A DNA stretch of 40,219 nt. Source: an uncultured Collinsella sp. GTDB taxonomy: Bacteria > Actinomycetota > Coriobacteriia > Coriobacteriales > Coriobacteriaceae. Shown here piece after piece: positions 32,952 through 40,219 of the stretch. The notes below the pieces were generated by a model, which was given only the letters and a program-made list of their open reading frames with translations, made no database searches and was not told the origin of the DNA. The translations under genes were made by a program, and so were the position numbers. The stretch's first letter is position 1. Each line of letters opens with the position of its first letter. Location: positions 1 through 40,219 of the forward strand of contig CAKUGT010000014.1 of NCBI GenBank assembly GCA_934654795.1, in the 5' to 3' direction.

Positions 32952-35834
32952 CTAAATAAACACGTCAACGAGGATGGGCATAAGGTTGAGCAGGCCAAAC
33001 ACCAGCGCCACGCCCCAGCCGAGCTTAAAGCAGCTGCGCCAGGTGCTGCGCGCGAAGGTGTTATCGATCAGCACCTCGACAAAATACGTCACGGCCATCA
33101 CGACCAGGGCAACCACCCAGCTCACCGGGTTGTCCCAAACAAAGAACATGCCCACCCACATCAAAAACAGCACGGTCTCGCACCAGTGCATAAGGGTCAT
33201 CTTGGCCAGCGTGCTGCCGCTCATCTCGGTGGCGACGCCCTGGACAATCTCCTGATGCGCGTGATGCGAGTACGAAAGATCGAACGGCGACTTGCGCAGC
33301 TTGATGGTAAGCACCGCGAGCAGCGCGAGGAAAATGGGCGCGCTGTACACGATGATGGGGACCGACTGCCCCGTCACGGCGATGGAATCGAAGCTGTCGG
33401 TGGCAAGGTACAGACCCACGCTCATCAGCAGAACGGCGGGCTCGTAGCTCATGACCTGCAGCAGCTCGCGGTCGGCGCCGACCTGGGCAAACGGGCTTTG
33501 CGTCGAGGCGGACGCCAACACCACAAAGATCGCAGCGAGCGTAACCATGAAAGCGCACAGCAGCGTGTTGGAGCCCGACACAAAGATGCCGCCGCCCACC
33601 ACGGTAAAGATGAGCGCGCACGCCATGTAGGTATCGTCCATGGTGTTTACGCTGGCAGGGGCCTTGCGCAGCAGCTTGGCAACGTCGTAGAACGGTTGCA
33701 GCAGGCGCGGGCCCACGCGGCCCTGCATACGGGCGGACAGCTTGCGATCGATGCCGTCGATCAGGCCGCCCACAAACGGCGCTAGGAGGGCAAACGCCAC
33801 GGTGCCTATAAAGATGCCCACGACGCCCGAGCCTTCGAAATATTTACCGCGCAGCACCGAGGGCGCACTCATGGCAAGCCGCTCGGGCCCAATCCACGCG
33901 CAGCACAGCAGCGCAAACAGAATGATGCTGCAGCACACGACGCTACCCGCGGGGCCAATACGCTTCTCGCCAAGGGCGTCCTCCGAGTACCAATTGCGCT
34001 TTTCGGCCTTTACCTCGCGTCCCATCGAGCCGCGGAAATGGCGATATTTGTCGGTTCCCACACCCGAAAGATATACGTTTACGTGCGGCTTGTTGCTCAC
34101 GCGGAATGAAGTCAGCAGCACCACGGCGATAAAAGCCACGATAACCACCATCAGATACATGGCATCCTTGCCAATAACGTACGGCACGCGGCCAAACACC
34201 ATGGCCAAGTAAGGCGACACCAGACCGCTCGAGATAATCGGGAACGCCACGCAGCACAGAATCAGCAGCGCGGCGATGGTGTTGAGGGCCATCCATTCGG
34301 TCTTATGGACATTGACCTCAACGTTTTGAGCCGTGGGGTCGACGCCCGAAAGCTTGGCGAGCCACTTGCCCCAGAAGAAGAACGTCGCGGCCGAGCCAAA
34401 GGCCAGCACCATGATCATGAGCACGTTGCCGGTCTGCGCGAACGCCACCAGGGCGCCCCACTTGGACACGAGCATGCCAAACGGCGCCACGAACATGCCC
34501 ATAATGCCCAGCATCATCAGGCGCGTCAGGTGCGGCATACGGCTGAACATGCCGTCCATGTCCTCGATGTTGCGGCTGCCGATATGATGCTCGGCGGTGC
34601 CCACGCACAGGAACAGCAGCGACTTAGCCACCGTGTGGAACAGGATCAGGAAGATGGCGGCCCACACGGCCTCGGGCGCGCCGACGCCCAGGCAGGCACT
34701 GATGAGGCCCAGGTTGGAGATGGTGGAGTACGCGAGCACGCGCTTGGCGTTGCTCTGCGAGATCGCCATAAGGGCGGCGAGCAAAAACGTGATGGCGCCC
34801 ACGCTGGTGACCATAAAGCCCGTCACGGGATAGGTGGCGTAGAGCGGGCTGAGCTTGACCATCAGGAACACGCCGGCCTTGACCATGGTGGACGAGTGCA
34901 GCAGGGCGCTCGTGGGCGTGGGGGCGACCATGGCGCCAAGCAGCCAGGTATGGAACGGCATCTGCGCGGCCTTGGTGAGGGCAGCGAGCGACAGCAGGAC
35001 GACCGGCATCACCAGCAGAGCGGACTGCGCGGTGCCGGCGCCGGAAAGCTCGATCATGCCCGAGATGGTCAGCGGCATGCCGTTGAAGTGCAGAAACATA
35101 AGGCCCGCCAAAAACGCGATGCCGCCTAGCATGTTGAGGATGATCTGGGTAAAGGCGTTTTTGATGGCCTCGGGCGTGCGCGTGTAGCCAATCATGAGGA
35201 ACGAACACACGGTGGTGATTTCCCAGCCGCAGAACAGCCACTCCAGGTTGTCACTCGTCACGATGACGAACATGGCCGAGAGGAACAGGAACATGAGCGC
35301 CAGGAACTGCGGGCGACGGTCGGGCGCGGTCTGCCCGCGCAGCGCGGCCTCGTGCTCGTCGTGGGCTTGGAAGTCCTTCATGTAGCCCAGGGCATAAACG
35401 CAGATCAGGCTGCCGACGATGCCGACGGCAAGCACCATGATTACGCTCATGTAGTCCAGGTAGAGCGGCGTGGCGGTAACGACCTCGGCCGCGGGCAGCG
35501 TCATGGCAGCGAAGGCGACCGAGCCCACCAGCTGCACCACGCCAAGCACCGTGGTGAGCGTGCTCTTATATTTGCGCGCGTTGTACAGGATGACGGCGCA
35601 CAGGATCACGTCAATGGCAGAGCTGATGATCGAAAGCACGTGCGAGGCGCCCGGCGCGACCTCGAAGCTCTGCGGGCCCGTGCCAAAAAACATGACGGCG
35701 ACTACAACCGTCACCGCCATGATGATGCCGGAGCCTATGAGTCCCACCGCATCGCGGGCGCGGTCACCGCGTGCGAGCAACATGCCCAGCGCCGGTACCA
35801 GCGGAAACAGGGTAAGGAAATACAGTAGCGTCAT
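32952..35834 (-). CDS. Fused membrane subunits of Ech hydrogenase (NuoL/EchA plus NuoH/EchB)
   Basis: A 960-residue polytopic protein. Residues 1 to about 640 are an antiporter-like proton-translocating subunit (EchA/HyfB/NuoL). They show the helix-7/8 signature KAAQMPFHTWLLGAMVAPTPTSALLHSSTMVKAGVFL, with lysines in helices, plus a conserved E in GWEITTVCSFLMIGY. Residues from about 665 to 960 are NuoH/EchB/HycD (ARMQGRVGPRLLQPFYDVAKLL, SPFDLSYSHHAHQEIVQG). One reading frame runs through both, joined by a segment of about 25 residues. The two are separate genes in the standard Ech order. First gene of the operon, which matches A, B, C, D, E, F. It pumps ions coupled to hydrogen production. 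Confidence 0.9.
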   Translation of the reverse strand: MTLLYFLTLFPLVPALGMLLARGDRARDAVGLIGSGIIMAVTVVVAVMFFGTGPQSFEVAPGASHVLSIISSAIDVILCAVILYNARKYKSTLTTVLGVVQLVGSVAFAAMTLPAAEVVTATPLYLDYMSVIMVLAVGIVGSLICVYALGYMKDFQAHDEHEAALRGQTAPDRRPQFLALMFLFLSAMFVIVTSDNLEWLFCGWEITTVCSFLMIGYTRTPEAIKNAFTQIILNMLGGIAFLAGLMFLHFNGMPLTISGMIELSGAGTAQSALLVMPVVLLSLAALTKAAQMPFHTWLLGAMVAPTPTSALLHSSTMVKAGVFLMVKLSPLYATYPVTGFMVTSVGAITFLLAALMAISQSNAKRVLAYSTISNLGLISACLGVGAPEAVWAAIFLILFHTVAKSLLFLCVGTAEHHIGSRNIEDMDGMFSRMPHLTRLMMLGIMGMFVAPFGMLVSKWGALVAFAQTGNVLMIMVLAFGSAATFFFWGKWLAKLSGVDPTAQNVEVNVHKTEWMALNTIAALLILCCVAFPIISSGLVSPYLAMVFGRVPYVIGKDAMYLMVVIVAFIAVVLLTSFRVSNKPHVNVYLSGVGTDKYRHFRGSMGREVKAEKRNWYSEDALGEKRIGPAGSVVCCSIILFALLCCAWIGPERLAMSAPSVLRGKYFEGSGVVGIFIGTVAFALLAPFVGGLIDGIDRKLSARMQGRVGPRLLQPFYDVAKLLRKAPASVNTMDDTYMACALIFTVVGGGIFVSGSNTLLCAFMVTLAAIFVVLASASTQSPFAQVGADRELLQVMSYEPAVLLMSVGLYLATDSFDSIAVTGQSVPIIVYSAPIFLALLAVLTIKLRKSPFDLSYSHHAHQEIVQGVATEMSGSTLAKMTLMHWCETVLFLMWVGMFFVWDNPVSWVVALVVMAVTYFVEVLIDNTFARSTWRSCFKLGWGVALVFGLLNLMPILVDVFI

Positions 35835-36083
35835 ACCATCACTCCCCCATGCTAAAACGCTGCAATTGTTTAACGTTATAGCTCAGTTGAGGAGTAGCGG
35901 CGGCGGGTTTTCGGTCAACTGGGGAGTTTTAGGCGTACGGGGTAAGGAGTCTGTCCGCTTTGGAGCAGAGAGGCGACGCTCCCCCTATCGCGGCGGCGGG
36001 CGCACGGGCCACTGCGCGCGGTTTATTAACCACTTTGGAGGATGTTCCAGTAGGCTCACGACGGTCCAAAAAGTTGGCGCGGC
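35835..36083. other. Intergenic region before the hydrogenase operon
   Basis: No gene. CAGTTGAGGAGT (35884-35895) and CAACTGGGGAGT (35916-35927) are direct repeats, nine of twelve bases identical and 32 bp apart, about 50-90 bases before the hydrogenase start. They may be regulator sites. TATAAC occurs on the minus strand at about 35879 as a possible -10. The promoter is not certain. Confidence 0.35.
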
Positions 36084-36084
36084 A

Positions 36085-36109
36085 AGAAAAATGCGCCCCT
36101 GTGGGCGCA
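36085..36109 (-). terminator. Terminator of the HTH gene
   Basis: TGCGCCC (36092-36098) and GGGCGCA (36103-36109) form a seven-base stem with a CTGT loop. On the minus strand TTTTTCTT follows directly. It closes the HTH gene before the hydrogenase promoter. Confidence 0.85.
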
Positions 36110-36121
36110 CCATCCCGTTCG

Positions 36122-36526
36122 CTATTCCGCCTTTTTAACGCGCGGCTTGCGACCGCGCGGCTTATCGACCAGCGCGGACTCACCGCTCTCGCGATACTGG
36201 CGGCACCAAGCCTTGACCGAAGACTCGCTGGGAATCTTGTGCTTGATCATGGCCTCGCGAACCGTTAAGCCATTTTCCAAGCGGTCTTTGACCACGGCGA
36301 GCTTAACTTCGTACGAATAGGTGTGATGATGCGAACCGGCGTTGAGAACGGCGTCGGCACCGCCTACGGCATACGCGCGGGCCCACTGACGAGCCGTGGC
36401 CTGGGGAATGCCAAGCTCCGCGGCGAGGGCGCGATGACCGACCCCCTCTTGGAGGATCTCGACGGCGCGCTGCCTAACCTCGGGCGCATGCGTGCGAGTC
36501 CTAGTTGCTTCCGACATACCTGCCAC
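36122..36526 (-). CDS. Orphan helix-turn-helix protein, IS150/IS3 OrfA-like
   Basis: A 134-residue protein with two helix-turn-helix units. The first (about 15-60) is RQRAVEILQEGVGHRALAAEL...ARQWARAYAVGG; the second (about 71-120) is VKLAVVKDRLENGLTVREAM...SVKAWCRQYRESG. The C-terminus is Arg/Lys-rich (KPRGRKPRVKKAE). This is the InsJ/OrfA design of IS150-type transposases. No orfB or DDE domain follows; instead a strong terminator comes right after, so it is not an active IS element. It is either a remnant or a domesticated regulator. The start is GTG 36526, with AAGG seven bases upstream, or ATG 36517 three codons later. Confidence 0.65.
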   Translation of the reverse strand: MAGMSEATRTRTHAPEVRQRAVEILQEGVGHRALAAELGIPQATARQWARAYAVGGADAVLNAGSHHHTYSYEVKLAVVKDRLENGLTVREAMIKHKIPSESSVKAWCRQYRESGESALVDKPRGRKPRVKKAE

Positions 36527-36849
36527 TTCTTAGCCTTAACCGTTAATCTGCTTTCTTACGTGCAAGTTAGATAGTAGCATTTTACTGTTTGCTCAAAGCA
36601 GTTAATTAAAATAGACGCGGTGTTATCTGGGCATTTGGCACCAATTTACAACATTTCTTTATCGATTATTTACGCTGGTAGCTGACTCGCAGCTAATCGT
36701 CATTCGCTTGTCAACAAAATTGGCATCTCTTTATGTCCTTTGGCATAGAGGATATAGTTATTAACCCCTCCCCCAATAATTTTGAGCGATCGGCAAGGCA
36801 GCAGACGTACTTACTCCTCATGATTACCGCGCATTGCCATCCACCGGAG
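36527..36849. other. AT-rich gene-free gap
   Basis: This stretch is visibly richer in A and T than its surroundings and has no coding frame of note. It holds the promoter area of the HTH gene (minus-strand TTGAGC, 17 bases, TATCTA, a weak match). Its composition is consistent with a regulatory region or an old insertion. Confidence 0.35.
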
Positions 36850-36891
36850 CAAAACAAAAAGGGCGGGGCCTGCTGCGCTTGCAGGCCCCGC
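36850..36891 (-). terminator. Terminator of the flavin reductase gene
   Basis: GCGGGGCCTGC (36863-36873) and its complement (36881-36891) form an 11-bp stem with a seven-base loop. CCTTTTTGTTTTGC follows on the minus strand. It lies 76 bases past the stop codon. Confidence 0.9.
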
Positions 36892-36966
36892 ACCGGTTGA
36901 CACCCGACGGGACACAGCCGGGCGAGACGGATCCGTGCTACCGTCCCGCCTGGCCGCGATGTTCAA

Positions 36967-38997
36967 CTACAGCTCGTTGGCCGCGTGATACGCCGTGCGA
37001 ATGGCGCTCGCGATGTCGGCGGTGCGCTCGCCCGAGCAGTCGCCCACGCAAGTCACGGGCACCGTCACGCCGTCCAGGTCAAACGCGTTGGCCTTGGAGC
37101 CCACGGCCATCACCACGTAATCGCAGGCAATCTTCACCGGCTCCTCGGCGCCGTCCTCGGTAGTGCGCACGGCCTCCACGCCCTCGTCGGTAATGGCGGT
37201 CAGGCGGGTCTTCACGTGCTGCTCCACGTTGTGCTCGGCAAAGTCGCTCATGATCAGCGGCAGAATGGTCTCGGACTCGCCTGCGGCAATCTTGTCGAGC
37301 ATTTCCACGATTGCCACCTCGCAGCCGTGCTGCAGCAGGTACTCGGCAGTCTCGGTGCCCACCAAGCCACCGCCAATGACGGCGACGCGGCCCGTAAGCT
37401 CCACCTTGCCGGCCAGCACGTCCCAGCTCGAGACGACCTTCTCCGAGTCGGCGCCCGGGACGGGGATGACCACGTCGTGCGCGCCCACGGCCACAATCGC
37501 GGCGTCGGCGGCGTTGAGGTCCTCTGCCGTGGCGGCGTGGTTGAGTTCAACCTTAACGCCCAGGCCAGGCAGAATCTTCTCGTAGTACTCGACCGAGCGC
37601 ATAATCTCGTCCTTGCGCGGAGGCGCTGCCGCAAGCACAATCTGGCCGCCCAGGTGATCGCTCGCCTCGTAGACGGTCACGTCGTAGCCGCGCTTGGCCG
37701 CCACGCGCGCGGCCTCCAGGCCGGCGATACCGCCGCCCACCACGGCGATCTTCTTGTCGCCCTCGCCCGGCTTGATGGCGATGGTCGCCTCGTCACCGTT
37801 CTCGGCATTGAGTACGCACGAGATGTACTTGCGGTTTTGAATCGCGTCGACGCAGCCCTTGTTGCAGTTGAGGCACTCGCGGATGGGCTCGCCAGTCGCG
37901 GCCTTCAGCGCAATGTCGGGGTCGCACATGAGCGAGCGGCCGTAGGCGACAATGTCTGCCGAGCCGTCCTCCAGGATCTTCTCGCCGGCCTCGACCGAAA
38001 CCACGCGGCCGACGGTTGCCACCGGCACGGAGACCAGGGCCTTGACGCGCTCGGCCACGGGCAGCGTCCAGTTGTAGGGCATGGCGCCCATGGGCGGAAT
38101 GGTGTCGCCCATGTTGCCGGTGTGGTTTGCCTGCGCCACTTGGATCATGTCGATGCCGGCGTCCTCGAGCAGCTTGGCAAACTCGCAGGCCTCGTCGGGC
38201 TGCAGGCCGCCCTTGCCGCGCGGCGTGCCGTCGGGGTTCTCCATGATCACGGGGAGCTTGTACTCCACCATCAGCTGCGGCGCGGCCTCCTTAATGGCGG
38301 CGACGACCTCCAGCGCATAGCGGACGCGGTTTTCGAACGAGCCGCCGTACTCATCGGTGCGCTTGTTGAGGATGGCCGAGCACAGCGAACCCACCAGACG
38401 GTCGCCGTGGACCTCGATGGCGTCGATGCCGGCCTGCTGCGCGCGGGCGGCCGAGGCGGCGATGGCCTCCTTGATCTGGGTGAGCTGCTCGACACTCGCC
38501 TCGTTCACAAAGTGTTGCATGTCGTGGTGCAGCTTGGCGTAGGCCTGCTTGCGGATCTCGTTGGACTCGGCCATCTTGGCGGCGAAGGTCTCCTCGTCGC
38601 CGGCGGCCTTGGCCTCCTGCGCGGCCTTGGCGGCGGCCATGGAACCCATGACCATGCGGCCGACACCGGGCACGTCGTACTCGGGGTGGAACAGCTGCAG
38701 CGCGACCTTGGCGCCGTGCTTGTGGACGGCGTCGGCCAGCGCCTTAAACGTGGGGATCTGGGCGTCGGTCGCCAGCTTGGGCGTGGGGCTCGCGGTCATG
38801 ACGGGAGCGACGTCGCCGATGACGATGTAGCTCACGCCGCCACGGGCAAGGCGCTCGTAAAAAGCCAGGCTGCGCTCGCCGATGGAGCCGTCGCGCTCCT
38901 CGTAGCCGGTGGTCAGCGGCGGGAACATAATGCGGTTCTTGAGCTCGAGCGGGCCAACCGTAATGGGCTGAAGCAGCTTTGATGCAGGTGCGGTCAT
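36967..38997 (-). CDS. Old Yellow Enzyme-type FMN/[4Fe-4S]/FAD oxidoreductase
   Basis: A 676-residue three-cofactor enzyme of the 2,4-dienoyl-CoA reductase / enoate reductase / trimethylamine dehydrogenase group. Residues 5-360 form the FMN TIM barrel (FPPLTTGYEE, EVHGDRLVGSLCS, TDEYGGSFENR). A C-x2-C-x3-C-x11-C motif (first C in ECLNCNKGC, about 382-404) binds [4Fe-4S]. A C-terminal FAD/NAD(P)H module carries two dinucleotide folds, GGGIAGLEAA and GGGLVGTETA. Such enzymes in gut anaerobes reduce activated C=C bonds of dienoyl-CoA, bile-acid, steroid or dietary substrates; the true substrate is unknown. The ATG at 38997 (MTAPASK) is preferred because AGAGAGG lies seven bases ahead; an ATG two codons earlier is too close to it. 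Monocistronic. Confidence 0.88.
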   Translation of the reverse strand: MTAPASKLLQPITVGPLELKNRIMFPPLTTGYEERDGSIGERSLAFYERLARGGVSYIVIGDVAPVMTASPTPKLATDAQIPTFKALADAVHKHGAKVALQLFHPEYDVPGVGRMVMGSMAAAKAAQEAKAAGDEETFAAKMAESNEIRKQAYAKLHHDMQHFVNEASVEQLTQIKEAIAASAARAQQAGIDAIEVHGDRLVGSLCSAILNKRTDEYGGSFENRVRYALEVVAAIKEAAPQLMVEYKLPVIMENPDGTPRGKGGLQPDEACEFAKLLEDAGIDMIQVAQANHTGNMGDTIPPMGAMPYNWTLPVAERVKALVSVPVATVGRVVSVEAGEKILEDGSADIVAYGRSLMCDPDIALKAATGEPIRECLNCNKGCVDAIQNRKYISCVLNAENGDEATIAIKPGEGDKKIAVVGGGIAGLEAARVAAKRGYDVTVYEASDHLGGQIVLAAAPPRKDEIMRSVEYYEKILPGLGVKVELNHAATAEDLNAADAAIVAVGAHDVVIPVPGADSEKVVSSWDVLAGKVELTGRVAVIGGGLVGTETAEYLLQHGCEVAIVEMLDKIAAGESETILPLIMSDFAEHNVEQHVKTRLTAITDEGVEAVRTTEDGAEEPVKIACDYVVMAVGSKANAFDLDGVTVPVTCVGDCSGERTADIASAIRTAYHAANEL

Positions 38998-39139
38998 GGA
39001 CATTCCTCTCTTATAGGCGCGGCGGCGATGATACCGCGTAGTTGTTTAAAGGATATGGCATGGGGGCACAGCGGCACAACGGAAATCGGCGGATAGCAGG
39101 TGGCGGCAGGTGGATGGGGACGGGGCCGGCTCCCGGTTT

Positions 39140-39441
39140 GTCTCAATCTGTAACATCTACTCAGCAAAATAAGGTCTAACTGTTACAGATCGAGACAAAC
39201 TAATTCGGTCCGACCAAACATCTCAATCTGTAACACCTAGACCGACTTTTGACCTCCACCTGTTACAGATCGAGACAAACCAAACCCGGACTGCCGGAAA
39301 ATCTCGATCTGTAACAGTAACTCGGCAAAATCCGTCCCTCGTGTTACAGATCGAGACAAACAGAACCATCCCACCGAAACGTCTCAATCTGTAACAATTA
39401 ATCGTCCAAATCGGGTCTAGGTGTTACAGATTGAGATTTTG
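39140..39441. repeat. Tandem hairpin array, cluster 1 (four units)
   Basis: Four units of consensus TCTCAATCTGTAACA, 25 bases, TGTTACAGATYGAGA. The left arms start at 39141, 39221, 39302 and 39382, a period of 80-81. The loop is exactly 25 bases every time and shares a CAAAAT-like centre. Linkers of about 25 bases mostly begin with CAAAC and end in GAAA or similar. Position 5 of the arm varies between A and G. Arms 3 and 4 keep perfect pairing with a G-C or an A-T there, while 1 and 2 pair as G-U only on the minus strand. Confidence 0.9.
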
Positions 39442-39563
39442 ATCTGAGGGGTTGAGGGCTGGGCCGGGGGACACCGGACGGAGTCGCGGACGAACCGGTA
39501 ACCCGGCCCCGATCCCTCACCGGGGCCGCATCACAGTGTCCCGAGTGCCGGACAGCCCCTCAA

Positions 39564-39640
39564 TTCCGGACATTCAAGTCTCTTTCCGGACATTTTTGGC
39601 CCCTTTCCGGACATTGTCCGCGAATGTCCGGAAAGGGGCC
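39564..39640. repeat. TTCCGGACATT site cluster with 18-bp palindrome
   Basis: TTCCGGACATT occurs at 39564, 39584 and 39605 (20 and 21 bp apart, two helical turns) and inverted at 39623-39633. The last direct and the inverted copy form an 18-bp perfect palindrome (39598-39615 and 39623-39640) around GTCCGCG. Partial copies (GTGCCGGACAG, GTGTCCGGAAC) flank it. Confidence 0.8.
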
Positions 39641-39680
39641 ATCGTGTCCGGAACGAGGCTCGGTCAGCGATGGCCCCCTG

Positions 39681-39726
39681 GTTCCCTAGTAAAAGTTCCT
39701 CAGTTCCGCAGTAAAGTTCCCTAGTA
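39681..39726. repeat. GTTCCNNAGTA direct repeats
   Basis: GTTCCCTAGTAAAA, GTTCCTCA, GTTCCGCAGTAAA and GTTCCCTAGTA follow each other within 46 bases. They form a third repeat type between the two hairpin clusters, coding for nothing visible. Confidence 0.65.
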
Positions 39727-39801
39727 TCCACCTCAGTGACAGGCGCCAGTTTGAATTCGCGAGTCGCCCTCTTCGCACAACGGGGCCGGCCTGCCGAAAT
39801 G

Positions 39802-40102
39802 TCTCGATCTGTAACATCTAGACCTACTTTTGGGCTCCAACTGTTACAGAACTAGACATTCAAAATCGGTCTGCCGGAAAATCTCAATCTGTAACAGTAA
39901 CTCGGCAAAATCCGTCCCTCGTGTTACAGATTGAGACAAACCAAACCATCCCGCTGGATAATCTTGATCTGTAACAGTAACTCAGCCAAATCCACCCCTC
40001 GTGTTACAGATTTAGACAAACGGAGGTCGTCCCGCCGAAATATCTCAATCTGTAACAGTTAGCCGCCCAAATCGAGTCCAGGTGTTACAGATTGAGATTT
40101 TG
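39802..40102. repeat. Tandem hairpin array, cluster 2 (four units)
   Basis: Units start at 39802, 39882, 39962 and 40043 with the same 15-25-15 plan and an 80-81 period. Unit 6 has the same 25-base loop as unit 3 of cluster 1, unit 5 resembles unit 2, and unit 8 resembles unit 4. Both clusters are preceded by CGGGGCCGGC (39121 and 39781). Cluster 2 is therefore a 660-bp-shifted partial duplicate of cluster 1. Arms of units 5 and 7 are partly broken (GAACTAGA, GATTTAGA); units 6 and 8 are perfect. The gap 39004-39139 before the first cluster has no feature. Confidence 0.9.
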
Positions 40103-40151
40103 TTTGGGAAGTTGAGAATTGGACCGAAAACACGGTTCCCAAATAAATCAG

Positions 40152-40174
40152 AACCACCCTTAAAAAGGGTGGTT
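40152..40174. terminator. AACCACCCTT hairpin, probable terminator
   Basis: Ten-base perfect arms around AAA, followed by TTTGCTCTTA on the plus strand. It lies 50 bases past the second hairpin cluster and could end a transcript running through that array, or one entering from the right. Confidence 0.6.
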
Positions 40175-40219
40175 TGCTCTTAGGGTATAACCCACGGGCC
40201 CCGGGCTCGCGTCTAAAGG

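Noticed and set aside
30163..35834. NADH dehydrogenase (complex I) operon
   Set aside because: The large subunit keeps both Ni-binding CxxC motifs and the cluster lacks NuoE/F/G, so it is a hydrogenase.
36122..36526. Complete IS3/IS150 insertion sequence
   Set aside because: No OrfB, no terminal inverted repeats, and a terminator directly follows the single gene.
39531..39731. 66-residue open frame on the minus strand
   Set aside because: It is made of the TTCCGGACATT and GTTCC repeats and has no ribosome-binding site.
39140..40102. CRISPR array
   Set aside because: The conserved part is a split palindrome, the intervening sequences are homologous to each other rather than unique, and no cas gene is present.
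39140..40174. Type III toxin-antitoxin RNA array followed by a terminator
   Set aside because: Repeats of 80 nt with 15-bp stems do not match the roughly 35-nt pseudoknot units of known families, and no toxin gene is visible before the window ends. It stays open to checking to the right.

Overview
The window looks like chromosomal DNA of a high-GC, Gram-positive gut actinobacterium of the class Coriobacteriia, probably Collinsella or a close relative. This is inferred from four things: the GC-rich codon use; an LPXTG-anchored giant pilin-like adhesin; an Ech-type hydrogenase; and an NRMT-type transporter, a family characterised from Eggerthella. No rRNA or tRNA gene is visible. Almost every gene is on the minus strand; the exceptions are an alpha/beta hydrolase and a two-component pair.

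Layout. (1) 1-6.6 kb: a gene-free left edge with a long inverted repeat, then a divalent-metal module (NRAMP-related Mg transporter plus a PRC/MgtE/CBS membrane protein) behind a roughly 200-nt leader that can fold into two competing structures. Next come a NodB-fold protein that has lost its metal ligands and a translationally coupled YtxH / PRC-barrel pair. (2) 6.7-10.9 kb: a standalone protein resembling the cyanophycin synthetase N-domain, a CNNM/CorC-type CBS membrane protein, a hemolysin III family protein, and a plus-strand exported or anchored alpha/beta hydrolase with a well-formed promoter bracketed by two palindromes. (3) 11-19.5 kb: a DUF362 ferredoxin-like protein and two ABC export operons (FtsX/MacB-type and ABC-2 type), with REP-like GGGGACAG repeats next to the stop codons. 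(4) 19.7-22.8 kb: a DUF4143 ATPase with a striking palindromic promoter region, and a NarL-type sensor kinase / response regulator pair whose kinase is probably translated leaderless. (5) 23-29.7 kb: a 2214-residue VWA adhesin with eleven tandem Spy0128/FctA-like isopeptide domains. (6) 30.1-35.8 kb: a complete Ech-like group 4 [NiFe] hydrogenase, order AB-C-D-E-F, with the two membrane subunits fused into one polypeptide. (7) 36-39 kb: an orphan IS150-OrfA-like HTH protein and an Old Yellow Enzyme-type FAD/FMN/4Fe-4S reductase. (8) 39.0-40.2 kb: no genes. It holds two clusters of four tandem 80-81-nt units, each a 15-bp hairpin around an exactly 25-nt loop, separated by a second cluster of TTCCGGACATT sites and a third of GTTCCNNAGTA motifs. 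This is the least explained structure in the window.

How the parts fit. The first 10 kb is rich in divalent-cation transport (NRMT, MgtE-like, CNNM-like). The hydrogenase would couple ferredoxin oxidation to H2 production and ion pumping in a fermenter. The adhesin and the ABC exporters face the host or competitors. Several intergenic regions carry long perfect inverted repeats of different sequence, so the genome seems to keep several families of hairpin-forming intergenic elements.
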